Assembly (NCBI GenBank): GCA_015064785.1 | Contig: SVRM01000003.1 | Location: 1-64,000, forward strand | Origin: Oscillospiraceae bacterium | Lineage (GTDB): Bacteria; Bacillota; Clostridia; Oscillospirales; CAG-272 | Reading direction: 5' to 3' | Length of the DNA: 64,000 nucleotides | Shown: positions 19,726 through 30,259 of the stretch, piece after piece | Position numbering within the stretch: the stretch's first letter is position 1 | How the letters are laid out: each line of letters begins with the position of its first letter | Notes under the pieces: model-generated | Told to the model about the DNA's origin: nothing | Seen by the model: the letters and a program-made list of their open reading frames with translations, nothing else | Database searches by the model: none | Position numbers and translations under genes: made by a program

Positions 19726-19885
19726 GATTATATTCTGATATGTCAATATTATAGCGGAAAACCGAAATCTTGTCAAGGGTTCCGCCGATGCCGCACCGAT
19801 TTTGCTGTCCGGGAATACAATGATGACGAGTCCCGGTGCAAAACAGATGCCTCTGGGACAGCTGATTGAAATGAGGTCTGATCGT

Positions 19886-20797
19886 ATGACAACCACTCCC
19901 GCATCCGCATCTCCGCCGAGAAAGCTCGCATTGCTCGGCGGAGATCTGCGCCAGATGATTACTGCACGGTCGCTTGCGGCAGAAGGCTACGAGGTCGCCG
20001 TGTACGCCATGGATACTTACGCCGGAGAATGGGGCAGTGTCACGCGCGCATCCGATTTGCAGTCCGCGGTCGGCGGTGCAGATCTGATCGTACTGCCGCT
20101 TCCCGTCACGCAGGACGACGAGCGTCTGCATTGTCCGCTGACACGCCATACCGTTCTGCTACGCGATGTCTTTGATGCGCTGACACCGGGACAGCGCGTG
20201 GTCGGCGGCAAGGTCGGCGCACACGTCCGATCACTTGCCGAGGCACGCGGCATCACCATCACCGACTACCTCCAGCGCGAGGAGCTTGCTGTCGCCAATG
20301 CCGTACCGACGGCGGAAGGCGCACTTGCAATTGCCATGGCGGAGGTTCCCTACACCATCCACGGCGCGCGCTGTCTGATTCTCGGCTACGGACGTGTCGC
20401 AAAAGCACTGGCCAAAACACTGTCTGCCGTCGGTGCCGTCGTCACCGTTGCCGCACGGAAACCGCAGGATCTTGCATGGATCGATGCCAACGGACAGATT
20501 CCGATGTCCTTTTCCGCACTGACCGGCGGCGATGCTCCGCTTGCTTTTGACATTGTATTCAATACCGTACCCGAGCAGATTATCGGTGCCGATCTTCTTT
20601 CGCGTCTGCCGGACGATGTCCTGCTGCTCGACCTTGCCTCCGCGCCGGGCGGATTTGACCACGACTGGGCGAAATCCCACGGATACCATGTTGTCTGGGC
20701 GCTGTCTCTGCCCGGCAAAACGGCCCCTGTCACTGCCGGACGCATCATCGGCGAAACCATCCGGCAGATGCTGAACGAAGAAAGAGGGAACCCATGA
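19886..20797 (+). CDS. dpaA: dipicolinate synthase subunit A
   Basis: LALLGGDLRQMITARSLAAEGYEVAVYAMD; GYGRVAKALAKTL; PGGFDHDWAKSHGYHVVWALSLPGKTAP; start inferred within ORF 19802-20797. Confidence 0.93.
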   Translation: MTTTPASASPPRKLALLGGDLRQMITARSLAAEGYEVAVYAMDTYAGEWGSVTRASDLQSAVGGADLIVLPLPVTQDDERLHCPLTRHTVLLRDVFDALTPGQRVVGGKVGAHVRSLAEARGITITDYLQREELAVANAVPTAEGALAIAMAEVPYTIHGARCLILGYGRVAKALAKTLSAVGAVVTVAARKPQDLAWIDANGQIPMSFSALTGGDAPLAFDIVFNTVPEQIIGADLLSRLPDDVLLLDLASAPGGFDHDWAKSHGYHVVWALSLPGKTAPVTAGRIIGETIRQMLNEERGNP

Positions 20798-21342
20798 TCG
20801 GTTATGCACTCTGCGGTTCCTTCTGCACACATGCACGTGCGGTCGATACCCTGCGGGTTCTGCGCGCACGCGGTCATGACATTCTGCCGATTGTCTCGGA
20901 AATCGTCTATGATACTGACACCCGGTTCGGGCGGGCAGAGGATCTGATCCGTGAGCTGGAGAGCATCTGCGGCAGGAAAACCGTTCATACCATCGTTGCC
21001 GCCGAGCCGCTCGGACCCAAAACACCGCTCGATCTGCTCATCATCGCGCCATGTACTGGCAACACCCTCGCCAAGATGGCAAACGGCATCACCGACACCG
21101 CTGTTACAATGGCGGCAAAGGCACAGCTGCGTGCCGATCGTCCCGTCCTGCTGGGACTCGCCTCCAACGATGCGCTGTCTGCCAATCTTCAGAACATCGC
21201 CGCGCTCCATACCCGCCGTCACATCACCTTTGCCCCGATGGCAATGGATGACAAAATCGGGAAACCGTATTCGCTTGTCTGTGATTTTTCCGTCATTCCC
21301 GACCTTACGGAATCGATTCTGCACGCACGCGGCATCGGCTGA
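20794..21342 (+). CDS. dpaB: dipicolinate synthase subunit B
   Basis: GYALCGSFCTHARAVDTLRVLRARGHDILPIVSEIVYDTDTRFG; CTGNTLAKMANGITDTAVTMAAKAQLRADRPVLLGLASNDALS; overlaps dpaA by 4 nt. Confidence 0.95.
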   Translation: MIGYALCGSFCTHARAVDTLRVLRARGHDILPIVSEIVYDTDTRFGRAEDLIRELESICGRKTVHTIVAAEPLGPKTPLDLLIIAPCTGNTLAKMANGITDTAVTMAAKAQLRADRPVLLGLASNDALSANLQNIAALHTRRHITFAPMAMDDKIGKPYSLVCDFSVIPDLTESILHARGIG

Positions 21343-21350
21343 AAACAACA

Positions 21351-21381
21351 GCACACCCGGTGCGTGAACCTCCGGGTGTGC
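21351..21381. terminator. terminator between convergent genes
   Basis: GCACACCCGG...CCGGGTGTGC. Confidence 0.75.
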
Positions 21382-21398
21382 CGTACTTTTTCAATCAT

Positions 21399-22406
21399 TT
21401 ACAGAAGTGCTTCGATCTCCGCCTTTTCCTCATCGGTAAAGGTCAGGTTGTCAAGCGTACCAAGGTTTTCCTTGATCTGCGCGGCTGAAGACGCACCGGT
21501 CAGAACGGTGGTAACAGCGGGATTGGACAGACACCATGCCAGTGCCATCTGCGCAAGCGACTGGCCGCGGCGACGTGCGATTTCGTTCAGCGCATTGAGA
21601 CGGGCGACCTGACGCGGAACGTCATTGCGCAGCCATTCGGTTCTCGACGCACGGGAGCCTTCGGGGATATTACCGTCCAGATACTTGTCCGTCAGAAGAC
21701 CGGATTGCAGCGGGCAGAAGACGGCAAGACCGAAGCCTTCTTCCACCGCGAGCTTATCAAGACCGTCCGATTCGATCCAGCGGTTGAGCATCGAGTACGA
21801 CGGCTGATTGACGACAAACGGCGTTTTCAGCTCACGCAGGAGAGACAGCATTTCGGCGGTCTGCGCACGGTTGTAGTTGGAAATACCGACATACAGCGCA
21901 CGTCCGGAGCGAACGATCTGGTCGAGTGCCATCGCGGTTTCCTCCATCGGCGTATCGGGGTCAGGTCTGTGGTGATAGAAAATGTCGACGTAGTCCAGCT
22001 GCATCCGCTTCAGGCTCTGGTCCAGACTGGAAATGAGATACTTGCGCGAGCCGCCGTCACATCCGTAAGGACCTGCCCACATGCCGTATCCGGCTTTCGT
22101 GGAAATGCAGAGCTCATCGCGGTACGGGCGCATGGAATTGGCCATGACGCGGCCGAAGTTTTCTTCCGCCGAGCCGCCGACGGGCTGACCGTAGTTGTTT
22201 GCAAGGTCAAAGTGGACGATGCCGCCGTCAAACGCGGTGTGAATCATCTCCTCGACGGTATACATCGGCGTCGTCACGCCAAAGTTCTGCCACAGCCCAA
22301 GGGAAATGGCAGGCAGCTTCAGACCGGAGCGTCCGAGGCGGTTATAGGGCATTTTGGAATAGCGGGCGGGATTTGCACGGTACATAAGTGAATTCTCCTT
22401 GTTCAT
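21399..22406 (-). CDS. aldo/keto reductase (YghZ/MgrA-like)
   Basis: YNRLGRSGLKLPAISLGLWQNFG; FDLANNYGQPVGGSAEENFGRVM; VDIFYHHRPDPDTPMEETAMALD; YVGISNY. Confidence 0.95.
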   Translation of the reverse strand: MNKENSLMYRANPARYSKMPYNRLGRSGLKLPAISLGLWQNFGVTTPMYTVEEMIHTAFDGGIVHFDLANNYGQPVGGSAEENFGRVMANSMRPYRDELCISTKAGYGMWAGPYGCDGGSRKYLISSLDQSLKRMQLDYVDIFYHHRPDPDTPMEETAMALDQIVRSGRALYVGISNYNRAQTAEMLSLLRELKTPFVVNQPSYSMLNRWIESDGLDKLAVEEGFGLAVFCPLQSGLLTDKYLDGNIPEGSRASRTEWLRNDVPRQVARLNALNEIARRRGQSLAQMALAWCLSNPAVTTVLTGASSAAQIKENLGTLDNLTFTDEEKAEIEALL

Positions 22407-22593
22407 TTTTCACCATTATAACACAGATGCCCCCCGATTGCAACCCCGGTGAGAAAACTTTTGAAATCAAAGGGTTTATTTTTCATCTGACGGGATTTTC
22501 TCGGCAAACCTCTTGATTTGTTCACCGATTTATGTTATACTTATTTTGTTATCATTGGGATTTTTATCTTCCGAAAAATAGGAGCGAAACATT

Positions 22594-23391
22594 ATGTCAA
22601 AATCAACTCCTGAAAATAAATTCATTCGTCTGACAAATGACATCCGTGATACCTTCCTCTGGGCAGGCAGTCAGATCCGCAAAAACAAAGATGTCATTCC
22701 GGCAGCAGACAAAGTCATCGCCGCGATTGACGAAATCCGCGACGAAGTCCGTGTCGTCAAGGAACGCGACCCTGCGGCAACCTCCGATCTGGAGGTTCTG
22801 CTGCTCTACTCCGGTCTGCACGCAGTGCTGGCACATAAGGTCTCGCACAGACTTTACAAAAAGGGACACTTCTTCACAGCACGCGCCGTCAGCCAGGCGG
22901 CACGGGCAATCACCGGCATTGAAATCCATCCCGGTGCAACCATCGGACGTGGATTTTTCATCGACCACGGTGCCGGTGTTGTCATCGGTGAGACGGCGGA
23001 GATCGGCGACAACTGTACCCTCTATCAGGGCGTAACCCTCGGCGGTACCGGCAAGGATACCGGCAAACGTCACCCGACGCTCGGCAACGGCGTCATGGTC
23101 GGCGCGGGTGCAAAGGTGCTCGGTCCGTTCAAAATCGGCGACAATGCCAAAATCGCGGCAGGTGCCGTTGTTCTCGAAGCGATCCCGGAGGACTGTACGG
23201 CGGTCGGTATTCCGGCGCGCGTCGTCAAATGCAAGAACAGTAAAATCAACTGCGAAGCAAACAAAAACCTCGACCATGTCCACATTCCCGACCCTGTGTC
23301 GCAGGAGCTGTGCAAGCTCCGCGAGCAGCTGCGCCGTCTGGAAGAGGAAATCGAGCGCATGAAAAACGAAGAATCTCAGAAAGGGGACTAA
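22594..23391 (+). CDS. cysE: serine O-acetyltransferase
   Basis: GIEIHPGATIGRGFFIDHGAGVVIGETAEIGDNCTLYQGVTLGGTGKDTGKRHPTLGNGVMVGAGAKVLG; upstream promoter TTGATT-17-TATACT. Confidence 0.95.
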   Translation: MSKSTPENKFIRLTNDIRDTFLWAGSQIRKNKDVIPAADKVIAAIDEIRDEVRVVKERDPAATSDLEVLLLYSGLHAVLAHKVSHRLYKKGHFFTARAVSQAARAITGIEIHPGATIGRGFFIDHGAGVVIGETAEIGDNCTLYQGVTLGGTGKDTGKRHPTLGNGVMVGAGAKVLGPFKIGDNAKIAAGAVVLEAIPEDCTAVGIPARVVKCKNSKINCEANKNLDHVHIPDPVSQELCKLREQLRRLEEEIERMKNEESQKGD

Positions 23392-23397
23392 TCACCC

Positions 23398-24861
23398 ATG
23401 AAATTATACAACTCTCTGACACACACACGCGACGAATTCGTCACACATGAGCCGGGCAAGGTCACGATGTACACCTGCGGTCCGACCGTATATCACTTTG
23501 CACACATCGGCAATCTCCGTTCCTATATCATGGAGGACGTGCTGGAAAAGTACCTGTCCTACGCGGGATACGATGTCAAGCGCGCAATGAACATCACCGA
23601 CGTTGGTCACCTGTCCTCGGACGGCGATACCGGTGAGGACAAGATGCTCAAAGGCGCGAAGCGCGAGCATAAGACCGTCATGGAGATCGCGCAGTTCTAC
23701 ACCGATGCGTTCTTTGCAGACTGCGCAAAGCTCAATATCAAAATTCCGGAAATCGTCGTTCCGGCAACGTCTTATGTCGATCACTTCATTGAAATGGTCG
23801 AAAAGCTCATCGCCGACGGTTATGCATATGAAGCAGGCGGCAACATCTACTTCGATACATCCAAGCTCGAGGAATATTACGTTTTCAACAAACAGAATCA
23901 GGAAGACCTGGCTGTCGGCGTCCGTGAGGGCGTTGAAGAAGACGGCAATAAACGCAACAAGTGCGACTTCGTTCTGTGGTTCACCAAGTCCAAGTTCGAC
24001 GATCAGGAGCTGAAATGGGATTCTCCGTGGGGCGTCGGCTATCCCGGCTGGCATATCGAATGCTCCGCAATCTCGCTGAACACCCTCGGCGAATACCTCG
24101 ACCTGCACTGCGGCGGTATCGACAATGCATTCCCGCACCACACCAACGAAATCGCGCAGTCCGAGGCATATCTCGGTCACAAGTGGTGCTCGCAGTGGTT
24201 CCACGTCCTGCACCTCAATACAAACGACGGTAAGATGTCCAAGTCCAAGGGCGAATTCCTGACCGTTTCCCTGCTGGAGGAAAAGGGCTACGATCCGCTC
24301 GTTTACCGTTTCTTCTGCTTGCAGTCGCATTACAGAAAGTCGCTCGTCTTCTCCTGGGAGGGTCTGGACAACGCGCGTGTTGCCTATGACAAGCTCATCG
24401 ACCGCATTGCCGCCCTCGTCCCCGGCGGTGAGGTCAACGAAGCTGCCTGCGAGCGGCAGCTCGGAGCCTTTGCCGATGCCATGGACAACGACCTGAACAC
24501 CGCCATGGCAATCACCGCACTTTACGATGTCCTCAAAGCGAAGATTTCCGATGCAGACAAGCTGTGGCTGATCGGACGCTTTGATACCGTCCTGTCTGTC
24601 GGTCTGATCGCGGCGGCTGATGCAAAGCGCGAAGCTCTTGCACGCGAAAAGGCAGCGGCGGAAGCCAAAGCAGCAGCGGAAAAAGCAGAAGCGATGAAAG
24701 ATCCCTTCGTTGCGGAAATCTATGCCGCCATCGACGAACGCGCAGCAGCCAAGAAGGCAAAGAACTTTGCCCGTGCCGATGAAATCCGTGCTGAGCTGCT
24801 TGCCAAGGGAGTCACGCTGATTGACACCCCACAGGGTACAACCTATAAAATCGGCGAATAA
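23398..24861 (+). CDS. cysS: cysteine--tRNA ligase
   Basis: YTCGPTVYHFAHIGNLRSYI; NITDVGHL; GYPGWHIECSA; HHTNEIAQSEA; GKMSKSKGEF. Confidence 0.98.
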   Translation: MKLYNSLTHTRDEFVTHEPGKVTMYTCGPTVYHFAHIGNLRSYIMEDVLEKYLSYAGYDVKRAMNITDVGHLSSDGDTGEDKMLKGAKREHKTVMEIAQFYTDAFFADCAKLNIKIPEIVVPATSYVDHFIEMVEKLIADGYAYEAGGNIYFDTSKLEEYYVFNKQNQEDLAVGVREGVEEDGNKRNKCDFVLWFTKSKFDDQELKWDSPWGVGYPGWHIECSAISLNTLGEYLDLHCGGIDNAFPHHTNEIAQSEAYLGHKWCSQWFHVLHLNTNDGKMSKSKGEFLTVSLLEEKGYDPLVYRFFCLQSHYRKSLVFSWEGLDNARVAYDKLIDRIAALVPGGEVNEAACERQLGAFADAMDNDLNTAMAITALYDVLKAKISDADKLWLIGRFDTVLSVGLIAAADAKREALAREKAAAEAKAAAEKAEAMKDPFVAEIYAAIDERAAAKKAKNFARADEIRAELLAKGVTLIDTPQGTTYKIGE

Positions 24862-24883
24862 ATCGTACAGAATATTCTCATCC

Positions 24884-24919
24884 GGGAATGTATCTTGTGA
24901 TACATTCCCGCGCTTTTTT
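24884..24919 (+). terminator. terminator after cysS
   Basis: GGGAATGTATC-ttg-TGATACATTCCC then T run. Confidence 0.85.
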
Positions 24920-24939
24920 CATCCGAGAACATCGGGGAA

Positions 24940-24969
24940 TTGACAAACAGCCCTGTGATATGGTATAAT
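24940..24969 (+). promoter_or_regulatory. sigma-A promoter of cotH pair
   Basis: TTGACA - 18 nt - TATAAT. Confidence 0.75.
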
Positions 24970-24997
24970 GGAACAAAACGAGGAGAGGAGTACATAA

Positions 24998-26569
24998 ATG
25001 AAACCGCAATACCGCAGATGTCTGTATGCAGCCATTGTGATTCTTCTCCTCTGTCTCTGTACATCATGCCATCAGACATCGCATTCATGCGCAGAAACCA
25101 CGTCTGCGGAAGCCGTAACCGCGGCGGATGACGGTACTGTCAAGCTCCAGTATCAGATTCATACCGCTGCCGGCGGACGGCTGGAGGGCTGGAAAACACA
25201 GACGGGACTTCCCGGAACTGACGCGCGCGTGCAGGTCACTGCCGTCCCGGACTTCGGATTTGTCTTTTCCGGATGGAGCGACGGCGTTACGGAACCGGTG
25301 CGCCGCGATAGATTCGGGGATACCGACAGGACAATCACCGCCAATTTCTCCTTTGACCGCCGGGAGCTTCCGATTGTCTCCATCACCACCGCCACAGGGC
25401 ACGACGTCACCTCAAAGGATACCTACGTCGGTGCCGCCGTTTCCATCTGCAATACCGGCGCCTCGGAATACGAAATGAGCGGGGTTTCCGCCGGAATCCG
25501 CGGTCGAGGCAATGCGACATGGACACACGAAAAGCTGTCCTACCGTATCCGTTTTGCAAAGAAGCAGCAGCCGCTCGGGCTTGGCAATGCACCCGACCGC
25601 ACCTGGGTTCTGATGGCGAATCACTGTGACCAGACGCTTCTGCGCAATGCACTCGCCATTGATCTGGCAAACCGTCTGGACGGCATCGTGTTCAACAGCT
25701 CCTGCAAACATGTGGAGCTGTATCTCAACGGCGAGTACCGCGGCGTTTATCTGCTGACCGAACAGATTCAGGTCGATGCAGCGCGTGTCGACATCGGTGC
25801 GGAGGAACCCGGCTACGATCCGATGGCAGAGGATGCGGGCTTCCTTGTGGAGCTGGACAGCTATTCCGAGCCGCCCTATGAATTCCGCGTCGGCGACAAA
25901 CGGTATCAGGTCAAAAGTGAGGTTCAGACAGACGAACAGTTCCGTTATATTCAGGATTACATTGCCGCAGCAGACAAAGCCGTGCAGGACGGTGATCGCG
26001 ATGCACTTGCGGCACTGGTGGAGCTGGATTCCTTCATCGACGGTTATCTATTGGAGGAATACTTCAAAAATATCGATGTCGGCTGGTCCTCGTTTTATAT
26101 GTACAAAAAGCCGGGCGGGAAACTGATTCTCGGTCCGTTCTGGGATTTTGACCTTGCGGCCGGCAACGATCACCGCCTGGACAACGGTTCTGCCGAAGGA
26201 CTGTACGCCGGCAGATACCGCCGCGGCTTTGACCAGTACCATCCGTGGTTCACCGCGCTGACAAGGCAGGCATGGTTCCGGAAAGCGGCAATTGCCCGCT
26301 GGGTGGAAATCCGTCCGCACATTGAGGCAAATCTTGCCTATCTTGACAGCATCACCGCATCCGCACCGCAGTCGTTTGCGCGAAACTTTGAGAAATGGGA
26401 CATCTTCGGACAGCGCATCAATCAGGAGCCGGAGCATATCATGGCTCTGGATTCATGGGAGGAACACACCGCAGCACTGCGCAAGTGGCTCCTCGCACGG
26501 GCTGCGTGGCTGGATGACTGCTTTGCATCCGACGCATCATTTGAAGAAGCCATCCGCCAGAGACGGTAA
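24998..26569 (+). CDS. CotH kinase-family lipoprotein with N-terminal InlB-like B-repeat
   Basis: Lipobox LCLCTSC; VTAVPDFGFVFSGWSDGV; GRGNATWTHEKLSYRIRF; GEYRGVYLLTEQIQVD; GPFWDFDLAAGN. Confidence 0.88.
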   Translation: MKPQYRRCLYAAIVILLLCLCTSCHQTSHSCAETTSAEAVTAADDGTVKLQYQIHTAAGGRLEGWKTQTGLPGTDARVQVTAVPDFGFVFSGWSDGVTEPVRRDRFGDTDRTITANFSFDRRELPIVSITTATGHDVTSKDTYVGAAVSICNTGASEYEMSGVSAGIRGRGNATWTHEKLSYRIRFAKKQQPLGLGNAPDRTWVLMANHCDQTLLRNALAIDLANRLDGIVFNSSCKHVELYLNGEYRGVYLLTEQIQVDAARVDIGAEEPGYDPMAEDAGFLVELDSYSEPPYEFRVGDKRYQVKSEVQTDEQFRYIQDYIAAADKAVQDGDRDALAALVELDSFIDGYLLEEYFKNIDVGWSSFYMYKKPGGKLILGPFWDFDLAAGNDHRLDNGSAEGLYAGRYRRGFDQYHPWFTALTRQAWFRKAAIARWVEIRPHIEANLAYLDSITASAPQSFARNFEKWDIFGQRINQEPEHIMALDSWEEHTAALRKWLLARAAWLDDCFASDASFEEAIRQRR

Positions 26570-26614
26570 GCAATACCAATGTATCACATAACAAGAAAGA
26601 AGGAACAACCGATT

Positions 26615-28177
26615 ATGAAACTGGGACTGCGTATTCTGCGGCTGCTGTTTATCACGGCGCTGCTCTGTATCCTCTGCGCATGCTCCGCTGATACCCCGGT
26701 CGGTACGGAGCCTGCCCCAATACCGGAGGAAACCGCAATCACATACAAGGTCTGCCGTACCGGCGGCGGACGGCTCGAAGGCTGGACCTCCCAGCACGGT
26801 GCACCCGGCGCCCAGACAGCACAGCCGGTCACCGCGGTACCGAAATACGGCTATGTCTTTTCCGGCTGGAGCGACGGTGTACAGGAGGCAACCCGCACCG
26901 ATCTGTTTGGGACAGCCGACAAAACCGTCACCGCAAACTTTTCCTATGACCGCAAAAATCTGCCCATCATCTCCATCACGACGGAAACCGGCAAGGATGT
27001 CACCTCCAAGGATACCTACATCGGCGCAACTGTTTCTGTCTGCAATACAGGCAATGTCGACTGGGAGCTTTCCGGTGCGGCGGCAGAAATCAAGGGGCGC
27101 GGCAACGGTACCTGGACCTACAACAAAAAATCCTACCGTCTGCGCTTTGACCAGAAGCAGCAGCTGCTTGGCCTCGGCACGGCAGAAGACCGCACATGGA
27201 TTCTGATGGCAAACCACGCCGACCGTTCCATGCTCCGCAATTATCTTGCCATCGACCTCATCAACCGCATTCCGGATATGGAATTCAACAACTCCGCACG
27301 GCATGTGGAGGTGTATCTCAACGGTGCGTACCACGGCGTCTATATGCTTGCCGAGCAGATTCAGGTCGATGCGCACCGCGTTGACATCGGACAGAATACG
27401 CTTGCCGATCCCGAAGCGGAGGACGCCGGATTCCTTGTGGAAATGGATGAATACGCCAACGAGGAAACCAATTACTTCTACGTGGAAGGCAAATCCTATC
27501 TGGTCAAGAACGATATCCTCAACGACGCACAGTTTGACTACATCAGAAACTATATCTCCGACGTGGATGCCGCCATCCGTGCCGGGGACCGTGATACGCT
27601 GGAGACACTCGTCGATCTTGACTCGTTTGTCAACGGCTATATCGTTGAGGAGCTGTTCAAGAATCTGGATGCCGGTTGGTCATCGTTCTATATGCACAAG
27701 AAGCCCGGCGAGAAAATGGTCTTCGGTCCGTTCTGGGACTTCGACCTTGCTGCCGGCAACAACAGCAGTCTGGACAACGGCGGGCATGAGGGCATATACG
27801 TCGGACGGGAGCTTGGCTTCTCCCAGCGTCATGTCTGGTATACGCAGATCACCAACCATGAATGGTTCCGTACCCTTGCCATTGCGCGCTGGAACGAGCT
27901 TCTGCCGTATATCGACGAAACCATCGCCCACGCCAAATCCTTCCTTGACATGCCGACCGACGCCTTTGACCGCAATTATGAGGTGTGGCCGATGTCGGAA
28001 TACTTCTGGCACTTCACCGAGGAAATTTTCTCCTTCACCACATGGCACGAACATGTCGCCGATCTGTGCGACTGGCTTCAGGACCGCCGTGACTGGCTGT
28101 GCGATTATTTTGCGCAGGAGGACGCGCTCGTCTTTGAACCGTATGTTCCGCCCAGACGTCCGCACAGAGGACATTGA
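26615..28177 (+). CDS. CotH kinase-family lipoprotein, tandem paralogue
   Basis: Lipobox LCILCAC; VTAVPKYGYVFSGWSDGV; GRGNGTWTYNKKSYRLRF; GAYHGVYMLAEQIQVD; GPFWDFDLAAGN; SD AGAAAGAAGGA. Confidence 0.88.
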   Translation: MKLGLRILRLLFITALLCILCACSADTPVGTEPAPIPEETAITYKVCRTGGGRLEGWTSQHGAPGAQTAQPVTAVPKYGYVFSGWSDGVQEATRTDLFGTADKTVTANFSYDRKNLPIISITTETGKDVTSKDTYIGATVSVCNTGNVDWELSGAAAEIKGRGNGTWTYNKKSYRLRFDQKQQLLGLGTAEDRTWILMANHADRSMLRNYLAIDLINRIPDMEFNNSARHVEVYLNGAYHGVYMLAEQIQVDAHRVDIGQNTLADPEAEDAGFLVEMDEYANEETNYFYVEGKSYLVKNDILNDAQFDYIRNYISDVDAAIRAGDRDTLETLVDLDSFVNGYIVEELFKNLDAGWSSFYMHKKPGEKMVFGPFWDFDLAAGNNSSLDNGGHEGIYVGRELGFSQRHVWYTQITNHEWFRTLAIARWNELLPYIDETIAHAKSFLDMPTDAFDRNYEVWPMSEYFWHFTEEIFSFTTWHEHVADLCDWLQDRRDWLCDYFAQEDALVFEPYVPPRRPHRGH

Positions 28178-28193
28178 TCGATCACAAACAGTA

Positions 28194-28237
28194 AACCACC
28201 CCGAGCTGCGATCTGTTGTATCGCATCGGGGTGGTTT
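28194..28237 (+). terminator. terminator after cotH pair
   Basis: AACCACCCCGA...TCGGGGTGGTT then TTTT. Confidence 0.8.
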
Positions 28238-28488
28238 TTGAATCATTTGAGACGGTCTTTGCCGCAGTGCAGTCAGTTCCCGCACGACGTTCCGCAGACA
28301 CTGACCCAGACACCACGGAAACGGCAGTCTCCGTCCATTCGGGATACGGGTATCTCACATGCACCGCATCTGTCAGGCGTTCTCGGCGGAGCAGGACACA
28401 TCCGTCCTCTCCTACAGTATACCACAGAACAGCCGGGAAATCCACGAAAACCGTCCGACAAAGTTTGCATCCGAAGACAGTGTCCGCA

Positions 28489-29475
28489 TCACTTTGCCGC
28501 AGTCAGCGCCTCATAACGCGCTTTTGCCGCGCCGAGTGTTTCTGTACCCATCTGCTGGCGTTCGGCATAATTGGGCATCATCGGACGCCAGACGGTCTGC
28601 ATAAAGCCTGCCAGACGGTCACCGCCGATGCGCGGAAGCGTATAATCGATCATACGCTCAAAATTACCCTTCCACGACCAGACACTGCCGGCAGGAATCT
28701 GCTCATAGCCGCCCTGCTCCAGCGCATCAAAGCCGCGCAGATAAACTTCATCCTCTGCTTCAAAGCCGCCGTAATACCAGTTGGACTGGAGCACGTCACG
28801 GGACATATTGCGCAGGAACTCTTCTTCATGATGCCAGATATAGTCCGACCAGATCCACGGTCTTGCGCCGCAGCGCATCGTCGTTCTGACAAGGAAGTTC
28901 AGATCGTGCCACCACTGCTCTGCCTGGCGGATGATGACGAGATTATAAAGGCTCTGATGGCCGTAGGTTTCCTCATCCATACCGAGATGGAACAGTCTGG
29001 GATGACCGAACACCTCGCAGACCTCGGTAATCACATCCTCACAGAAGCGGTAATACGGCGTGGTCGACACCATGCGTCCGTACTCACCCATCCATTCGTC
29101 GTGGCAGGCAGAGAAATTCAGCTTCGGAATCGCTTCAATGCCGAGCATCTTCAGATTGAAGATTTCCTCCTGTAAAATGTCCTTCGACCACGCACCCTTG
29201 CACGCAATCTCCGGATGGCTTTCATATTGCAGCCCCTCTCCGATGTCGAGAACGATCATATTGCAGCCAGCCGCCGCCAGATCCTTCGTCGTCTTGTGCC
29301 ACAGATCGAGATCGAACCGCAGATGATCCTCGGCACAGACCTGCGTCAGGTTCTGCGGAATACCGGGAACACCGCGCTTGTCTCTGACCGGGTCCGCCCA
29401 CATATTATATCCGAGATGCGCCAGGAATGCCCAGTTGAATTTCGGATTTTCAAGAAAAACACTGTCGTTGTACAT
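28489..29475 (-). CDS. GH20-like TIM-barrel protein of unknown specificity
   Basis: WHKTTKDLAAAGCNMIVLDIGEGLQYES; RLFHLGMDEETYGHQ; start MYNDSVFLENPKF at 29475. Confidence 0.55.
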   Translation of the reverse strand: MYNDSVFLENPKFNWAFLAHLGYNMWADPVRDKRGVPGIPQNLTQVCAEDHLRFDLDLWHKTTKDLAAAGCNMIVLDIGEGLQYESHPEIACKGAWSKDILQEEIFNLKMLGIEAIPKLNFSACHDEWMGEYGRMVSTTPYYRFCEDVITEVCEVFGHPRLFHLGMDEETYGHQSLYNLVIIRQAEQWWHDLNFLVRTTMRCGARPWIWSDYIWHHEEEFLRNMSRDVLQSNWYYGGFEAEDEVYLRGFDALEQGGYEQIPAGSVWSWKGNFERMIDYTLPRIGGDRLAGFMQTVWRPMMPNYAERQQMGTETLGAAKARYEALTAAK

Positions 29476-29494
29476 TCCACTCTCCTCTGTCCGA

Positions 29495-30259
29495 TCAATC
29501 GCCGTAGTAAGCGCCGCCGATTTTTTGCAGCTTGACAAGCAGTTCGGTATTCACAACCTCGCCCTCCTGCGTATCATCGGGCATAAAGTTGTTGCCGACG
29601 GGTGTTCTGCCCAGCAGCGTCTTGAACCAGACACATGCCAGAAGGTAGCGTCCGTAAACAAGATGCATATGGAATCCGTCGCGGTACAGAGACTGCCCGC
29701 CTTTGGCAGGATCAAATTCCGGCAGCTGCTTTGCCGCGTGAATCGCCTCACCGGACGGAATGATTGTCAGATCGTTTTCCTTTGCCTTTTCACGGCAGGT
29801 CTTCTTCACGCGCTCGAACATGACATCGGGATCACAGCCGTATTCCGGGAAAGCATAATGTGTCGAACCGATTTCATATTCCCATGTTTCCTGGAAATAG
29901 AGCTTTGCGTTCGGACACAGCGCACGGATTGCGGTCAGAAGGTTGGGCAGGTACGGCTCAAAGGTCTCGGGCTTGCCCGCATTCTGGGAAACCTGCTGAA
30001 TGGTGATGATATCCCATTCGTCCTCCATGAGTCCCTGCGTCAGCGTGTATTCGTTTGCCGCCCAGACACCGTCCTTTTCCAGTGCGTAGTTCTTTTCATC
30101 GTTCTTGAAATAGTTCCAGTGCTGTTCCAGAGAGCAGCCGCCGATCTCCAGATTCCGGGTCATAATATCGACACCCGCCGCCTTTGCAAACCGGGTCAGA
30201 TAGCGATGTGCATCCTGAGAGAAGCTGTTGCCGATGGATAAAATTTTCAACATAGTCAT
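29495..30259 (-). CDS. DUF4886-like SGNH protein
   Basis: KILSIGNSFSQDAHRYLTRFAKAAGVDI; WDIITIQQVSQNAG; DGFHMHLVYGRYLLACVWFKTLLG. Confidence 0.7.
   Translation of the reverse strand: MTMLKILSIGNSFSQDAHRYLTRFAKAAGVDIMTRNLEIGGCSLEQHWNYFKNDEKNYALEKDGVWAANEYTLTQGLMEDEWDIITIQQVSQNAGKPETFEPYLPNLLTAIRALCPNAKLYFQETWEYEIGSTHYAFPEYGCDPDVMFERVKKTCREKAKENDLTIIPSGEAIHAAKQLPEFDPAKGGQSLYRDGFHMHLVYGRYLLACVWFKTLLGRTPVGNNFMPDDTQEGEVVNTELLVKLQKIGGAYYGD

Noticed and set aside
22490-22593. Possible T-box or riboswitch upstream of cysE-cysS
   Set aside because: A plain promoter (TTGATT-17-TATACT) sits about 50 nt before the start, leaving no room for a T-box.
28182-28445. 87-aa minus-strand ORF in the gap after the cotH pair
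   Set aside because: Crosses the terminator; no domain or SD.
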